NCBI GenBank assembly: GCA_016840855.1
Contig: JAEORO010000134.1
Span: 1-43,661, forward strand
Source of the DNA: Candidatus Thorarchaeota archaeon
GTDB lineage: Archaea > Asgardarchaeota > Thorarchaeia > Thorarchaeales > Thorarchaeaceae
Length of the DNA stretch: 43,661 nucleotides
Reading direction: 5' to 3'
This document shows, piece after piece, positions 29,965 through 39,990 of the stretch. Position 1 is the first letter of the stretch; each line of letters opens with the position of its first letter. The notes under the pieces are model-generated. The model had not been told where the DNA came from. It was given only the letters and a program-made list of their open reading frames with translations, and made no database searches. The position numbers and the translations under genes were made by a program.

Positions 29965-30717
29965 TTATCTGCTATGAATTCTCTCAACATTTTCATACAT
30001 TATGTTCTTCATGTCCTGGGTGGATATGTCCACATCGTCTCGTTCCCAAACTTGTTGCATTGCATATCTTAGAACATGATACTCATGAAATGGAATATCG
30101 GTTCCAAAAAGTATGTGTTCTGACCCCACTACATTGATTGCTCTCACAATAAGCCTTGAAACATCAACTGAGGATGTGTCAAGGTAGAAGTTTTCAAAAT
30201 CACTTATTGTTTCTAACATCTCTAATGCGCGACTAATCAATGGTGGGGAAACTCCACCAAGGTGAGCTGCAACAATTGTGATGTTCCTCTTTTTGTAAGC
30301 CTCAATACAATATTCAATTCTGCTTTTGATATTCCTGCCACAATGGACTATGAGTGGAAGGCCCGTGTCCTCAACGAGATCCAATACATCTTTGGCTTGG
30401 TGGACCTCCATCTGTGATATTGATGGATGATATTTAATGCCTGCAACATCATAGGTTTTGACAATTTCAGGATCCACCTCATTTGCATGAGGCCAATAAA
30501 AACCCCAAACTTGTTTATTCAAACTGAATGCCTTTAGTTGCTTAAAGAAAAGGTGGTTGACTTCACGAGAGTCATGATTATTCTCCATAGATGGCATAAG
30601 CTGAACCCTAGATACAATTCCTAGGTATGACGTTAAATCCGCCCATGTGAATGTCATATCTCTCCCAAAGAGATTTCTATCCTCAATAACGTGTACGTGT
30701 GAGTCAATTACTTTCAT
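29965..30717 (-). CDS. Amidohydrolase-family metal-dependent hydrolase
   Basis: A 250-residue TIM-barrel protein of the amidohydrolase_2 type. Metal-ligand motifs: SHVHV (H7, H9), IVHCGR, VAAHLGG, and the Asp in FGTDIPFH. The substrate is unknown; relatives hydrolyse or decarboxylate small ring compounds or sugar lactones. It converges with the acyltransferase gene: the two stops are adjacent. It sits at the edge of the glycan cluster and may or may not belong to it. ATG at 30717. Confidence 0.85.
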   Translation of the reverse strand: MKVIDSHVHVIEDRNLFGRDMTFTWADLTSYLGIVSRVQLMPSMENNHDSREVNHLFFKQLKAFSLNKQVWGFYWPHANEVDPEIVKTYDVAGIKYHPSISQMEVHQAKDVLDLVEDTGLPLIVHCGRNIKSRIEYCIEAYKKRNITIVAAHLGGVSPPLISRALEMLETISDFENFYLDTSSVDVSRLIVRAINVVGSEHILFGTDIPFHEYHVLRYAMQQVWERDDVDISTQDMKNIMYENVERIHSR

Positions 30718-30982
30718 CGATGTGATAGCCTCCTGGATTTGATGATCTTTTCTTTATTTCTAATTGTGGCATTGAAATCAAATTACTTTGGACACTACCA
30801 ATGTACCACACATTAAGATTTGTTAATGCGGGTTTCGATAGATTTTCTCCTTAAACCTTTACACTGTTTTTTAATCCCTTGGTACGACAAAAATCGTTGA
30901 AATTCAAATGATTGGTTTGATATTATGCTTGCATTCATAAGCATCATTATAGTGATGAGAATAACATTTGGTGCTGAGAAAA

Positions 30983-31792
30983 ATGGAAGAATATTTACTC
31001 GCTACTAAGTTCTTCAATGAGCGGGAGCAACTTCCATTATTCATTGCTAATATTGCAGAGCAAACCGTGAAACCTGTTGTAATTCTATTTGTAAACGATG
31101 GATCAAATGATGATAGCGCTGAGATTGCCAAGAAAGTTTCTTCGACATATAACTTGAATTATGAAATAGTGTCTATGCCCGTAAAAGCAAAGGGTAATCT
31201 AGACACTCTTGGTAGAGCATGGAATAAAGCTCAACCTCTAATCAAAGAACTGCTATCTGATGTCCCATATTTCGCTACCGCTGATGTGGATACAAGATTT
31301 CCACCAAACTACTTCGAATTCATGGTAAATTTCTTAGAAAGCCACCCGAAGGTGGGCGTTGTAGCTGGGCAAGTAACTGGAGAACGTAGAAGAACATTCC
31401 CTATGTTCACGGGAAAAGTTGTTCGTTCTAATGTCATTCAATATATTGACAAATACTGGGATATATCCATTGATTCATTTCTCAATATCAAAGCACTAAA
31501 ACTAGGTTACGAATTAGAAATTATCAATGAGATGAAAGTGAATGCAAGAACTTCCCATCTTGGCACAAAGAAAGGACGATTTAGAGCTGGCAGACTTGCT
31601 TATTATGGCGGGATAAATTCTCTTTATGCTATATTCAAGGCACTAACAAGTTTTGATTCAGAATTCCTTAGAGGTTATTGGTTTGAGTTTTTCAAAGGGA
31701 CATGGAAATGTGAGGATGAGGACATTCTGAATTACTATCATAATGAGTTCATAAGAAAAGCACGTCGAGTAGTCGAAATTCTATTTCAATAA
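30983..31792 (+). CDS. GT2-family glycosyltransferase
   Basis: A 269-residue protein starting at the ATG at 30983 (an in-frame TTG at 30968 would add five residues). It shows LFVNDGSNDDS and the DxD-like ATADVDTRFPPNYF, both typical of GT-A/GT2 enzymes that use nucleotide-sugar donors. No membrane segment is seen. The GT4 gene follows 23 nt later, so they are in one operon with WecB. Role: addition of a sugar during surface glycan assembly; specificity unknown. Confidence 0.85.
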   Translation: MEEYLLATKFFNEREQLPLFIANIAEQTVKPVVILFVNDGSNDDSAEIAKKVSSTYNLNYEIVSMPVKAKGNLDTLGRAWNKAQPLIKELLSDVPYFATADVDTRFPPNYFEFMVNFLESHPKVGVVAGQVTGERRRTFPMFTGKVVRSNVIQYIDKYWDISIDSFLNIKALKLGYELEIINEMKVNARTSHLGTKKGRFRAGRLAYYGGINSLYAIFKALTSFDSEFLRGYWFEFFKGTWKCEDEDILNYYHNEFIRKARRVVEILFQ

Positions 31793-31815
31793 TGAAGAAG
31801 CCTTAAAGGGTCACC

Positions 31816-32958
31816 ATGATTCCCTTTAGTAGAGTTCTCTGTCATAAAGGTGAATTTGGGTTTATGCGAGTCTGCATGGTTGAGGAAATAGCAAACTGCG
31901 CCTATCACTTGACAACAGGCTTGACACGGAAAGGACATTTAGTAGTTGCAGTACTAGATGTAAAACGACAGCTGAACCGATTGCTTTTCACTCATTCAGT
32001 GCAGAAAGGTGCTGAGGTGAAGTGGATTAAACCATGGCCACTTCGACCTAGAGCATTAGGATTGTTTGTACCAATGCTCCTTGCTATCATAAGAAGTAGA
32101 CCTCATATTGTCCACGCTCAGTATCTATGGTCACAATTTTTTATCGCTTTTATAGCTTCGAAACTTCTTCGAATACCGATTGTCGCCACAGGCCATGGAT
32201 GGGAGGTTCTTGAGGTCCCAAGATCAAGATTTCGTGGTAGAATCCAGAAGTGGTTCCTGAAACGAACTGATATGGTCATTCTAACTGCTGAATATTATCA
32301 TAAATATATGCAAGGAATCGTTTCACCAAAGAATCGCGTGTATATTCCACGAATGATAGACACTGATACATTCCGGCCTGGGATTAACGCAGAAGATCTC
32401 ATCAACAAGTATGGGAATAGAATTGTGACATTTATTGCGAGGCTTCACAAAATTAAAACTCCTGAAAAAACATTACAGGCATTTAGATTCGCACTTGATG
32501 AATTTCCTGACGCAAATCTCTTGATACTTGGAATTGGTGAAGAAGAGAAGAATATGCGTATGTTAATTGATGACCTTAATATGACTGCTAGTGTTCACTT
32601 TCTTGGTGAAGTGTCAAACACAGAGATTCCAAGATATTTGAATGCCTCAAAGGTTGAAGTTAGAGGTTTCAATCCTGATACTCCAGAGTTAGGAATTTCT
32701 CATTTGGAGGCATTGGCCTGTGAAACACCTGTCCTGACTTATAATGACTATAAGATGGTGGGTGGCATGATAATTTGCCTTGAAGTACCTGAAATAGCTG
32801 AGAACCTGAAAAAGATACTCAGAGATGAGAATTTTCAGAAGAGTCTTGGGAAAGCTGGACGGAAATATGTGTTGGAAAACTTTGGAATCGATGTGGCTAC
32901 AGATATGACAGTCAATGCATATCATGTTGTTCTCTCAAGAAGGAAGAGGAGGGCTTGA
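31816..32958 (+). CDS. GT4-family (GT-B) glycosyltransferase
   Basis: A 380-residue GT-B protein. Typical elements: VHAQYLW, ATGHGWEV, IDTDTFRPG, VTFIARLHKIKTPEKTLQAF, HFLGEV, and the E-x7-E motif ELGISHLEALACETPVL in the donor site. An internal ATG at 31864 (starting MRVCMVEE) is a plausible true start and fits the family better. The last codons overlap the WecB start by 4 nt. It likely adds a sugar to a lipid-linked or surface glycan. Confidence 0.88.
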   Translation: MIPFSRVLCHKGEFGFMRVCMVEEIANCAYHLTTGLTRKGHLVVAVLDVKRQLNRLLFTHSVQKGAEVKWIKPWPLRPRALGLFVPMLLAIIRSRPHIVHAQYLWSQFFIAFIASKLLRIPIVATGHGWEVLEVPRSRFRGRIQKWFLKRTDMVILTAEYYHKYMQGIVSPKNRVYIPRMIDTDTFRPGINAEDLINKYGNRIVTFIARLHKIKTPEKTLQAFRFALDEFPDANLLILGIGEEEKNMRMLIDDLNMTASVHFLGEVSNTEIPRYLNASKVEVRGFNPDTPELGISHLEALACETPVLTYNDYKMVGGMIICLEVPEIAENLKKILRDENFQKSLGKAGRKYVLENFGIDVATDMTVNAYHVVLSRRKRRA

Positions 32959-34253
32959 TGATTATGAAGAAGAACAAAATGAAGATCAGCTTTGTACTTG
33001 GAACTAGACCTGAAATAATCAAGCTATACTCAGTGATGAAAGCTGCTGAAGTACACAAGATGGTCACACCTATTTTCATTCATACTGGACAACACTATGA
33101 TTTTGAAATGTCCCAAGTTTTTCTAGAGGAGTTAAAGTTACCAGAGTTTCATTATTTTCTAGATGTCAAATCAGGCTCTCATGCAAGTCAAACAGCTCTC
33201 CTCTTAGTTGAACTTGAAAAGACGCTCATGAAAGAACAACCTGATGTGGTGATTGTGCTTGGAGATACAAACACAACAATGGCTGGAGCTTTAGCGGCAT
33301 CAAAGCTGGGAATACCAGTAGCTCATGTTGAAGCGGGTTGTAGGTCCTTTGATATGGCAATGCCAGAAGAAATCAATCGGCTGACAGCAGATGCTATTAG
33401 TTCTATCCTATTTGCTCCATCAGAAGTTGCAGCTCTCAATCTTCTCTATGAAGGCCATTCACAAGATCGTGTATTTTTCTCTGGAAATACAGTTGTCGAT
33501 ATCGTGGAAGAAACAAGTGAACTACGAAAATCAATGAAGCTTGATTCAACAATCATCGAGGAATATGATGTTGTAGTTACTATCCATCGACAAGAAAATG
33601 TGGATCATGAGAAACGCTTGAGAGAACTGATAGTTGCGTTAAGTGAAATTGGTGGAAAGGTCATCTTTCCAATACATCCAAGGACTAGAAAAAGAATTGA
33701 AGAGTTTGGTTTAATGGACTTAGTTGAATCAACAACAAACCTGAAGCTCATAAAACCTCTCAACTTCCTCTCTTTCATGAAGCTCATGGAGGAATCAAAA
33801 GTTGTAATCACAGATAGTGGTGGTGTTCAAGAAGAAGCTGTTATGCTTGGAACACCTTGTATTACTGCACGGGATACAACGGAATGGCCAGAAACAGTAT
33901 GGGTTGGAGGAAATCGTCTTGCAGGTTCTAACGCAATGAACGTTACTAAATTTTGTAATGAGGTTCTGTTACGATCTAAAACCACTACAAAGAAAAGCAT
34001 GAATCCATTCAAAGGCAATGCTGGTACCTCAATCATTAACACACTCGTTGAACTTTGGCAGACGGGAAATCTAGGACTACCAAGACCAGATATGAGTGAT
34101 GGAAAATATCCTTTGCCTACACTACAAGGAAAATCGCATCAGCTGGAAAAAGTCTACCAAACATCACTGGAATTTGATAAGAATGGGAATGCTATCATCA
34201 ATCGTGATGATAGTGTGAATAATAAAGTAGTGAGGATTCCCAAGAGGAAATAG
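32955..34253 (+). CDS. wecB: UDP-N-acetylglucosamine 2-epimerase, non-hydrolysing
   Basis: A 432-residue enzyme converting UDP-GlcNAc to UDP-ManNAc. Motifs: GTRPEIIK near the start, HTGQHYD, VEAGCRSFDMAMPEE (catalytic region), TIHRQENV, and TDSGGVQEEA with the UDP site. The family is normally about 360-380 residues; here a C-terminal extension of about 50 residues (TGNLGLPRPDMSDG... onward) follows, rich in Lys and Asp. The start overlaps the GT4 stop (ATGA). UDP-ManNAc is an envelope sugar; the NeuC-like gene downstream makes free ManNAc, so the two act on the same precursor. Confidence 0.9.
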   Translation: MMIMKKNKMKISFVLGTRPEIIKLYSVMKAAEVHKMVTPIFIHTGQHYDFEMSQVFLEELKLPEFHYFLDVKSGSHASQTALLLVELEKTLMKEQPDVVIVLGDTNTTMAGALAASKLGIPVAHVEAGCRSFDMAMPEEINRLTADAISSILFAPSEVAALNLLYEGHSQDRVFFSGNTVVDIVEETSELRKSMKLDSTIIEEYDVVVTIHRQENVDHEKRLRELIVALSEIGGKVIFPIHPRTRKRIEEFGLMDLVESTTNLKLIKPLNFLSFMKLMEESKVVITDSGGVQEEAVMLGTPCITARDTTEWPETVWVGGNRLAGSNAMNVTKFCNEVLLRSKTTTKKSMNPFKGNAGTSIINTLVELWQTGNLGLPRPDMSDGKYPLPTLQGKSHQLEKVYQTSLEFDKNGNAIINRDDSVNNKVVRIPKRK

Positions 34254-34261
34254 CATATCAA

Positions 34262-35194
34262 TTAGAAACCATCTGCGTACTTTTCTCCCTCTTTCAGAGG
34301 TTTGACCCCCAAACGACCTATAAGCCATTTAGGATAGGAAATGAGTAGTCTAAGAGCTCTTCTCAAAGTAAACTTAGGTTTGTGCATTGACTTGTATAAG
34401 TCATAGTAGTCCACAGGAGTTACTATTTTGTAATCCTCTATGATTTCATTTGGTTTGGCATCAGCCACTACTTTGCATCCACAGGCTATTGCTTCGATTG
34501 CATTCTTACTCAGTGATATTCCTGGAAATCCTTTGAATTCTAAGAAATATTCATACTTCGATAGAAACTCAGGCATCTCCTTGTATGGTATTGGAGGATC
34601 GATACTTCTGTCAACAATTGTGAGTTCAAGACCTCGTTCTTTACACCACTTCTTTGCCATCTCTCGCTGGTCTTTGTGATAATTAGGGTGATATGTCATA
34701 ACAGCTGTTCCTGGAACTCTACCACCTTTGTATTCAAACCATGTTGGTATAGGTCTATCAAGCCAGATGTCTCCATACCTCAACATATCATTAGTAGATA
34801 CAGCAATGATGTCCGCAAGAGATACTTCTGGATGTGGCTTTTTCCGAGAACGAATCTCTCCTCCATGGTACTCGAATACAATAGGCGTCCTTTTTTGATA
34901 TTGACGAGCCAATACCAAGGCACGAATCACAGTTGAAACATGAATGTGAGTCGGATTCCATTCTTTGAGATATTTTCTGCATTCTTTGTAGAAGTCCCTC
35001 GCAGAATCCACCATTACAGAACCTGACACTCTAGATGTATGTCCATACTTGTCGTACCCCGCTCTCATGATGATGACTGACTCATGACCGTTCTTATTCA
35101 GCCAGTCGCATACCTCTGCAAGAGAGCCACCAGTATTCCAGAGAATTAAGACTCTTAATTTGTCTTTACTTTTATTTTCCAATTCACTATTCAC
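34262..35194 (-). CDS. GT-B glycosyltransferase (GT4-like)
   Basis: A 310-residue protein. N-terminal Rossmann-type start RVLILWNTGGSLAEVCDWL, the EYHGGEIR segment, and the C-terminal donor motif FPGISLSKNAIEAIACGCKVVA are of the GT4 type. Adjacent sequence near the end, with many Lys, Arg and Trp residues, may be a membrane-association helix. GTG start at 35194 after AAGGTAAG. It converges with wecB (8 nt between stops). Specificity unknown. Confidence 0.78.
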   Translation of the reverse strand: MNSELENKSKDKLRVLILWNTGGSLAEVCDWLNKNGHESVIIMRAGYDKYGHTSRVSGSVMVDSARDFYKECRKYLKEWNPTHIHVSTVIRALVLARQYQKRTPIVFEYHGGEIRSRKKPHPEVSLADIIAVSTNDMLRYGDIWLDRPIPTWFEYKGGRVPGTAVMTYHPNYHKDQREMAKKWCKERGLELTIVDRSIDPPIPYKEMPEFLSKYEYFLEFKGFPGISLSKNAIEAIACGCKVVADAKPNEIIEDYKIVTPVDYYDLYKSMHKPKFTLRRALRLLISYPKWLIGRLGVKPLKEGEKYADGF

Positions 35195-35315
35195 TTATTC
35201 TTACCTTCTAGGTCTCACTACAAGAATCAACGAGTGGTTTCTTACATTTATTTTCTTTTAGAGCTGAACATATAATCATCTATGTCCAAATATTGGCTGT
35301 CTACTGATTGTTATA

Positions 35316-36725
35316 TCATTTTGAGATGATTTCCAGTATCAGGTCGATCATTCGTTTTTTAGCTCCACTTCGAAAGAATCTCTCTGAATCGAAATGCTTG
35401 AAATTCTGATTCTCTTTAAGATGGTGGACTAACTCTTCTACGTTCGAAACTTTTACAGCGACTTCTTCTTCTACTAGCTGTTTGGGGTAATCCACATCTT
35501 GAATACCAGGTATATAGGTCTTCAATCCAAAAGCAAGACCCTCAAAAACTGCCGTGGAATACACTCCAATCTGGATTTCTGATTCTGCAAATAGCTTATA
35601 GAGTGGAATCCTAGAGTCAGAAATCACATCTACACTACTATCAACCAACCAAGGATATTTCTCCTGCCATCCTTTGACCTCTAATGGATGTAGTTTGTAG
35701 ACGATATCATAATCTAGATCCTTTACTTTTGATAAATCAACTATAAACTTGGATAGATCTTCACCGATTGTCCATTGAGAGATTACTAGAATCTGTTTCC
35801 TCTTTCGCAGATTTGAAAATACTTTACGCTCTTCATCCAAGTAAGGAAATCCTACACTAACCACATGCTGATTCTCAATTGTATAGTCCACGCTTTCAGT
35901 CCAATAATCACCAAATGTAAACAACCAATCCGGAAACGTCATCTTCCTATGTTTCTTATTAGGAAAGGAATAACCTGCATGGGATCGGTTGATTACTCCA
36001 TGCTGAAGCTCAATAACAGGAATACGTAAGGATTTTGCAGGTTCTATAAGATCTTCCTTACCATAGCTTGTAAGTAGTATTATCGCTCGAGGCCTGATTC
36101 TTTTCAGTACAAATTGAAAATAGTGAATTCTAATTCTCCTATATCCCAAATGTCTTAACACTAGTTTCTCAACATCAAGGTTCACACCAAATGAGAGATC
36201 TATCATTTTTCTGATTTTCTTTAGTATGATTCTTTCATCATGGTTTAATGAAACTCGAAATAACCTCAACTTTTCTGCAATATAGATGAGTGACGTTTCA
36301 AAATCAAAATACCAAAGGTTTGAGGTCTTTGGTGGGCTTTGATGTTGAAGATTGATACTATGCTCAATAGCCGCACAGCTTAGATTGATCTTTTCCATTA
36401 TGGGGTCTGTATAGATGTCCCACCAGAATCCATCTTTCCTTAAAATTCTGCGAGGACTTGAAATAAACAAAAGGTCCCGTTTTCCTGCAAAAATCGGGTT
36501 CTTCCATAGTCTCCCAAATGAAATAATAATTGACCAAATTCTCTCGCGAAGAGAAGGTCCTTTTATCAGAGAACTCCCTTGACCTTTAAGAAGTTCATAG
36601 ATGGTTACAACGATTGGTTGCCGTACATATTCCCAAAATCTAACATTAGCAATGGTTCTATCAAAGAGCTTTAGCTTGTCTTCTATTTCAAGGATTTTCT
36701 GAAATATATCATCAAAACCTAGCAT
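35316..36725 (-). CDS. GT-B transferase with HG/HP motifs; candidate nonulosonate or Kdo-type transferase
   Basis: A 469-residue protein. The C-terminal half holds ELQHGVI, DWLFTFGDYW, YKLHPLE (HP motif) and GVYSTAVFEGLAFGLKTYI. These are the motifs shared by sialyltransferases, CDP-glycerol and KpsC-type enzymes, which use CMP- or CDP-activated donors. The N-terminal 150 residues are helical with FWEYVRQP. The presence of NeuA, NeuB and NeuC in the same cluster makes it a good candidate to transfer the CMP-activated sugar. This is inference. A 97-nt gap separates it from the flippase gene read in the same direction. Confidence 0.7.
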   Translation of the reverse strand: MLGFDDIFQKILEIEDKLKLFDRTIANVRFWEYVRQPIVVTIYELLKGQGSSLIKGPSLRERIWSIIISFGRLWKNPIFAGKRDLLFISSPRRILRKDGFWWDIYTDPIMEKINLSCAAIEHSINLQHQSPPKTSNLWYFDFETSLIYIAEKLRLFRVSLNHDERIILKKIRKMIDLSFGVNLDVEKLVLRHLGYRRIRIHYFQFVLKRIRPRAIILLTSYGKEDLIEPAKSLRIPVIELQHGVINRSHAGYSFPNKKHRKMTFPDWLFTFGDYWTESVDYTIENQHVVSVGFPYLDEERKVFSNLRKRKQILVISQWTIGEDLSKFIVDLSKVKDLDYDIVYKLHPLEVKGWQEKYPWLVDSSVDVISDSRIPLYKLFAESEIQIGVYSTAVFEGLAFGLKTYIPGIQDVDYPKQLVEEEVAVKVSNVEELVHHLKENQNFKHFDSERFFRSGAKKRMIDLILEIISK

Positions 36726-36822
36726 TTTTTTACAACCCGTTTTGTGGGATAGTAGAAACCTTCTCTCTATGCGATTGGGATAAGGAACACGCTTTAAACC
36801 CTTCTTTGTTGAAGAACAAATT

Positions 36823-38406
36823 CTAATCGCCAGAAATTTGATTGCTTAGTTCTCCTCTCCTGATAAAAAGGGAAATCAGAAACCTCGTTACAGGATCCAC
36901 AAGTCGAGAAGGTAAAAAGACAGTAGCTTTCCTAATTTCTGATTCAGTGACCAATTTGAGAATTCGCGTAGCACCAATGTAAATCACAATGAATATTGAT
37001 GCATTTGCCGCTAGCTCAAGTATTGGGTTAATTCGTAGAAAATGGACTACAACTGCTGGTACCAATCCAGAAAATGCTATTGCGCTAAAATGCATAATTC
37101 TTCCGACTCGTAGATTCAAGTCTGGCACGCTCTTTTTAACAAAGACTACTGAAAAGAGAGCACTAAAGATGGGATTTGAAATATACCCTAAAACAACAAA
37201 CATGAGGCCAAAATCCATAAAGATGAACATTAAAAATCCACTCAGTATCGAAGCTAAAATTGAGGATGCCAGTATATATTGTGTATTTGCCGAAGCTGAA
37301 AGAATTGCATGTAATGGTCTCAAGAATAAGTAGAAGAACATTTGAATTATTAAAATCCCAAAGTATTGATATGCCCAATAATAACGCGGGAAGACTATTA
37401 GAAATGCAGATGGAGCCATTACAAGGCATACAACAATTACTGGCGTAAAAATAAAGAATGACATACGTACTGTCCATTGAAAGATATCATCAAGATCCTT
37501 AATACTTTTTCCCAATGCTACAGTATAGTATGAACCCAGAGTGCCATAATAGCCTAAAGTAAATGCATTAACAAACGTGACTATTCTCACAGCAAAGCCA
37601 TAAAGTCCCAGTTCTCCGCCATATCCTAAAGTGTCATAATATTGGAAAATTGCTCTTATCAAGACCTCATTTAATACATATGCAAACAAAAATGCAATTA
37701 TCGGCGGATATGCAAATTTGATGAGTGGTTTTAATGGATACAATGACCCTTTCAAAGACCAGATGTTTTTGACTGTGGAATAAAGAAAGATAGCTGTTAC
37801 CAATCCCAAGATTATTGATTTCATGAGTAGTGCTCGAATTCCCCAGTTCAAAGGAATCAATACCATTACAACAACTTGGCTGGCCACATTGGCAAGCAAG
37901 TTACCAATACCAAGATTACGAAACTCTCGATATGCTGAAGCCACAACGCTCGGAAATGATGATAAATTAATACTCATGACTCCAAAAGTGAAAACCAATC
38001 CATCAATTAGCAGATATTCTGAACCTCGCCCAGATAATGTCAGCACAATTGGTGTGATAAAAAAAGCGATGAGACCACTTAGCGGCACTAAAATCAATGT
38101 ACTTACAGTTAATGATTTTCTCAGATTAACCACTGATTCCTCATCTTCTTTGCCAATTGAGTACGCCATGTAACGACCTATTGCGTTGTGAATTCTAAAT
38201 GGAACTAAAGTAATGAGGAAGGAAGTGAGCACATCATACCACACAAAAAGACCATACTGATCCGTAGAAATGTAGAGCTGTATTTGCCAAGAAACAACGA
38301 GCCCTAAGATTAAGGATGCAAAAGGACTCAGAGACATAAAGACTCCGCCACGTAGCATCTTCTTTCTTGCATCTACTTGTTCATCTGATGGCATTTCAAC
38401 GGTCAT
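36823..38406 (-). CDS. Oligosaccharide flippase, Wzx/MurJ-like (MOP superfamily)
   Basis: A 527-residue protein with about 12-14 membrane helices, the typical size and profile for Wzx-type flippases (MOP superfamily). The helix pair at the start (MSLSPFASLILGLVVSWQIQLY) and the conserved layout with a polar loop DQYGLF match. The family moves lipid-linked oligosaccharides across the membrane. Next to several glycosyltransferases, it is the likely exporter of the glycan of this locus. ATG at 38406; an ATG four codons later is also possible. It diverges from the GT-C-like gene across a 191-bp gap. Confidence 0.88.
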   Translation of the reverse strand: MTVEMPSDEQVDARKKMLRGGVFMSLSPFASLILGLVVSWQIQLYISTDQYGLFVWYDVLTSFLITLVPFRIHNAIGRYMAYSIGKEDEESVVNLRKSLTVSTLILVPLSGLIAFFITPIVLTLSGRGSEYLLIDGLVFTFGVMSINLSSFPSVVASAYREFRNLGIGNLLANVASQVVVMVLIPLNWGIRALLMKSIILGLVTAIFLYSTVKNIWSLKGSLYPLKPLIKFAYPPIIAFLFAYVLNEVLIRAIFQYYDTLGYGGELGLYGFAVRIVTFVNAFTLGYYGTLGSYYTVALGKSIKDLDDIFQWTVRMSFFIFTPVIVVCLVMAPSAFLIVFPRYYWAYQYFGILIIQMFFYLFLRPLHAILSASANTQYILASSILASILSGFLMFIFMDFGLMFVVLGYISNPIFSALFSVVFVKKSVPDLNLRVGRIMHFSAIAFSGLVPAVVVHFLRINPILELAANASIFIVIYIGATRILKLVTESEIRKATVFLPSRLVDPVTRFLISLFIRRGELSNQISGD

Positions 38407-38597
38407 TATGTCAACCTGCGGCTTAGTCTCTATTTATACTCTCTTAACTTGATTATCATTAAAATTGTGATTATTCAAGAATTGTGCTACGTCTTATCTT
38501 GTGAAAAGGGAATAATTCTTTTAGTCGTTCGATACTTTCTTCAAAGTTGGCTATGGTGTCCCATATGTCTATGCGTTAAAAATAAGGAGAGCAAGTC

Positions 38598-39917
38598 ATG
38601 GAGACATTATTCGAAATAATCTATTTCTGCTCCATTCTTGTAATTGGTTTGACTCTTCGTGCGATTCCTCACGTTAAGTATTATTTTCCAGGAACGCCTG
38701 ACACATTCTTCTTTCTAAATAAAATCAAGAACCCTGAGTATTTGTCTGAGGAAGTGCTTTACCCAAAATTGTTCGATCAGACACTCAGATTATTCGCTCG
38801 TGCTGGAAAATTAATCGATGGGCGTACAACTAATCGTCTATCAATCGTGCTTGATGCTATCACTGTGTCAATCCTCTATTTGTTCATAAGAAGTAATTCT
38901 TCAATTGAAATCGCTCTTTTTACTGCTCTCTTATTCTCTATCAGTCCCTTTATTGTAAAACAAGGCTCGACCTTATCTGCTAGGCCATTTGGATTGTTGC
39001 TTGCAAGTACTTCGGTCCTTCTCAACACACTTCCATTTCCATGGAACTGGTCTGCTCTGGTACCCATAGCAATGACATTACTAGCGCATAGGCTATCTAC
39101 ACAGACTTTGTTCGTGGTCTATGTTGGACTTTCATTTTTAGACATACAGTTCCCACTCATATTCATTGCTGGATTCATCTTCGCGGTTATTGTTACCAAA
39201 GGTAAGTATATCGAAATTCTTCGTGCCCATGTATCTGCAATCCTTACATATTATAGACAGAAAGGATATCCGAATGATAGAGTGGTTGGAGTTTTATTCA
39301 CTCCTGCATTCTTTGGGTATTTACTCTATCTCATTTTTTTCATTGTTCAGTCATATTCCTCCAATCCCATTTCTATTGGAGGATTAATAATTCCTGAACT
39401 CCTTTCATTTAATATCTTGTTTGAATTGGTTATGATAATCTGGGCATCTGCCTGTTTTCTTTTGCTTATTTTCTGGGTGGCTGGTGAATCGTATAAGCAT
39501 CTGTCGATGGCTGCTGGACCATTCGCATATCTCACATCATTGTTAGCATTTACAAATCAAGTCTTCCTCCTCCTAGCAATAATCATTGCACTTGGATCAT
39601 TAGTTCAATCTCTCTATTTCCAGCTTCGTTTTGAACATGTTGACAAAAACCTCGTTGAACTACTTGGCAGTGCTTCGCTAGTTGGCGACCATGGCACTAT
39701 GTTCGCGCCTAGTAAAGTTTACAGAGCTGTTTCGTTTTTCACTGACTGCGAAGTCGTACCAGTTAATCTCCATTTGTATAATCAAGACCATTTTGACAAA
39801 CGTTTCCTAGAATACAATCCCACACTTGCAGTTGAGGAGAGGAAGTATGGATATTGGTATTCCAATTGGGAGGAAGTAGGTAATTACGGAGACTGGGTGT
39901 TATTCAGGTTGAAATAG
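38598..39917 (+). CDS. GT-C-like multi-pass membrane protein with soluble C-terminal tail
   Basis: A 439-residue protein with about ten membrane helices. A loop after the first helix contains YYFPGTPDTFFFLNKI, where an acidic residue after a first helix is typical of GT-C glycosyltransferases. About 100 polar residues follow the last helix, near 340 to the end, with many Tyr, Trp and Asp residues; that part would lie outside or inside as a separate domain. It could be a GT-C glycosyltransferase or a polymerase of the glycan. No conserved family is recognised with confidence. GGAG precedes the ATG. Confidence 0.6.
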   Translation: METLFEIIYFCSILVIGLTLRAIPHVKYYFPGTPDTFFFLNKIKNPEYLSEEVLYPKLFDQTLRLFARAGKLIDGRTTNRLSIVLDAITVSILYLFIRSNSSIEIALFTALLFSISPFIVKQGSTLSARPFGLLLASTSVLLNTLPFPWNWSALVPIAMTLLAHRLSTQTLFVVYVGLSFLDIQFPLIFIAGFIFAVIVTKGKYIEILRAHVSAILTYYRQKGYPNDRVVGVLFTPAFFGYLLYLIFFIVQSYSSNPISIGGLIIPELLSFNILFELVMIIWASACFLLLIFWVAGESYKHLSMAAGPFAYLTSLLAFTNQVFLLLAIIIALGSLVQSLYFQLRFEHVDKNLVELLGSASLVGDHGTMFAPSKVYRAVSFFTDCEVVPVNLHLYNQDHFDKRFLEYNPTLAVEERKYGYWYSNWEEVGNYGDWVLFRLK

Positions 39918-39990
39918 ATGGAAACACATCCATCTCGACTCTGATATCCAATGGATATTTTAATCAAGTCTTCAGAAATCTTTAGACGGT

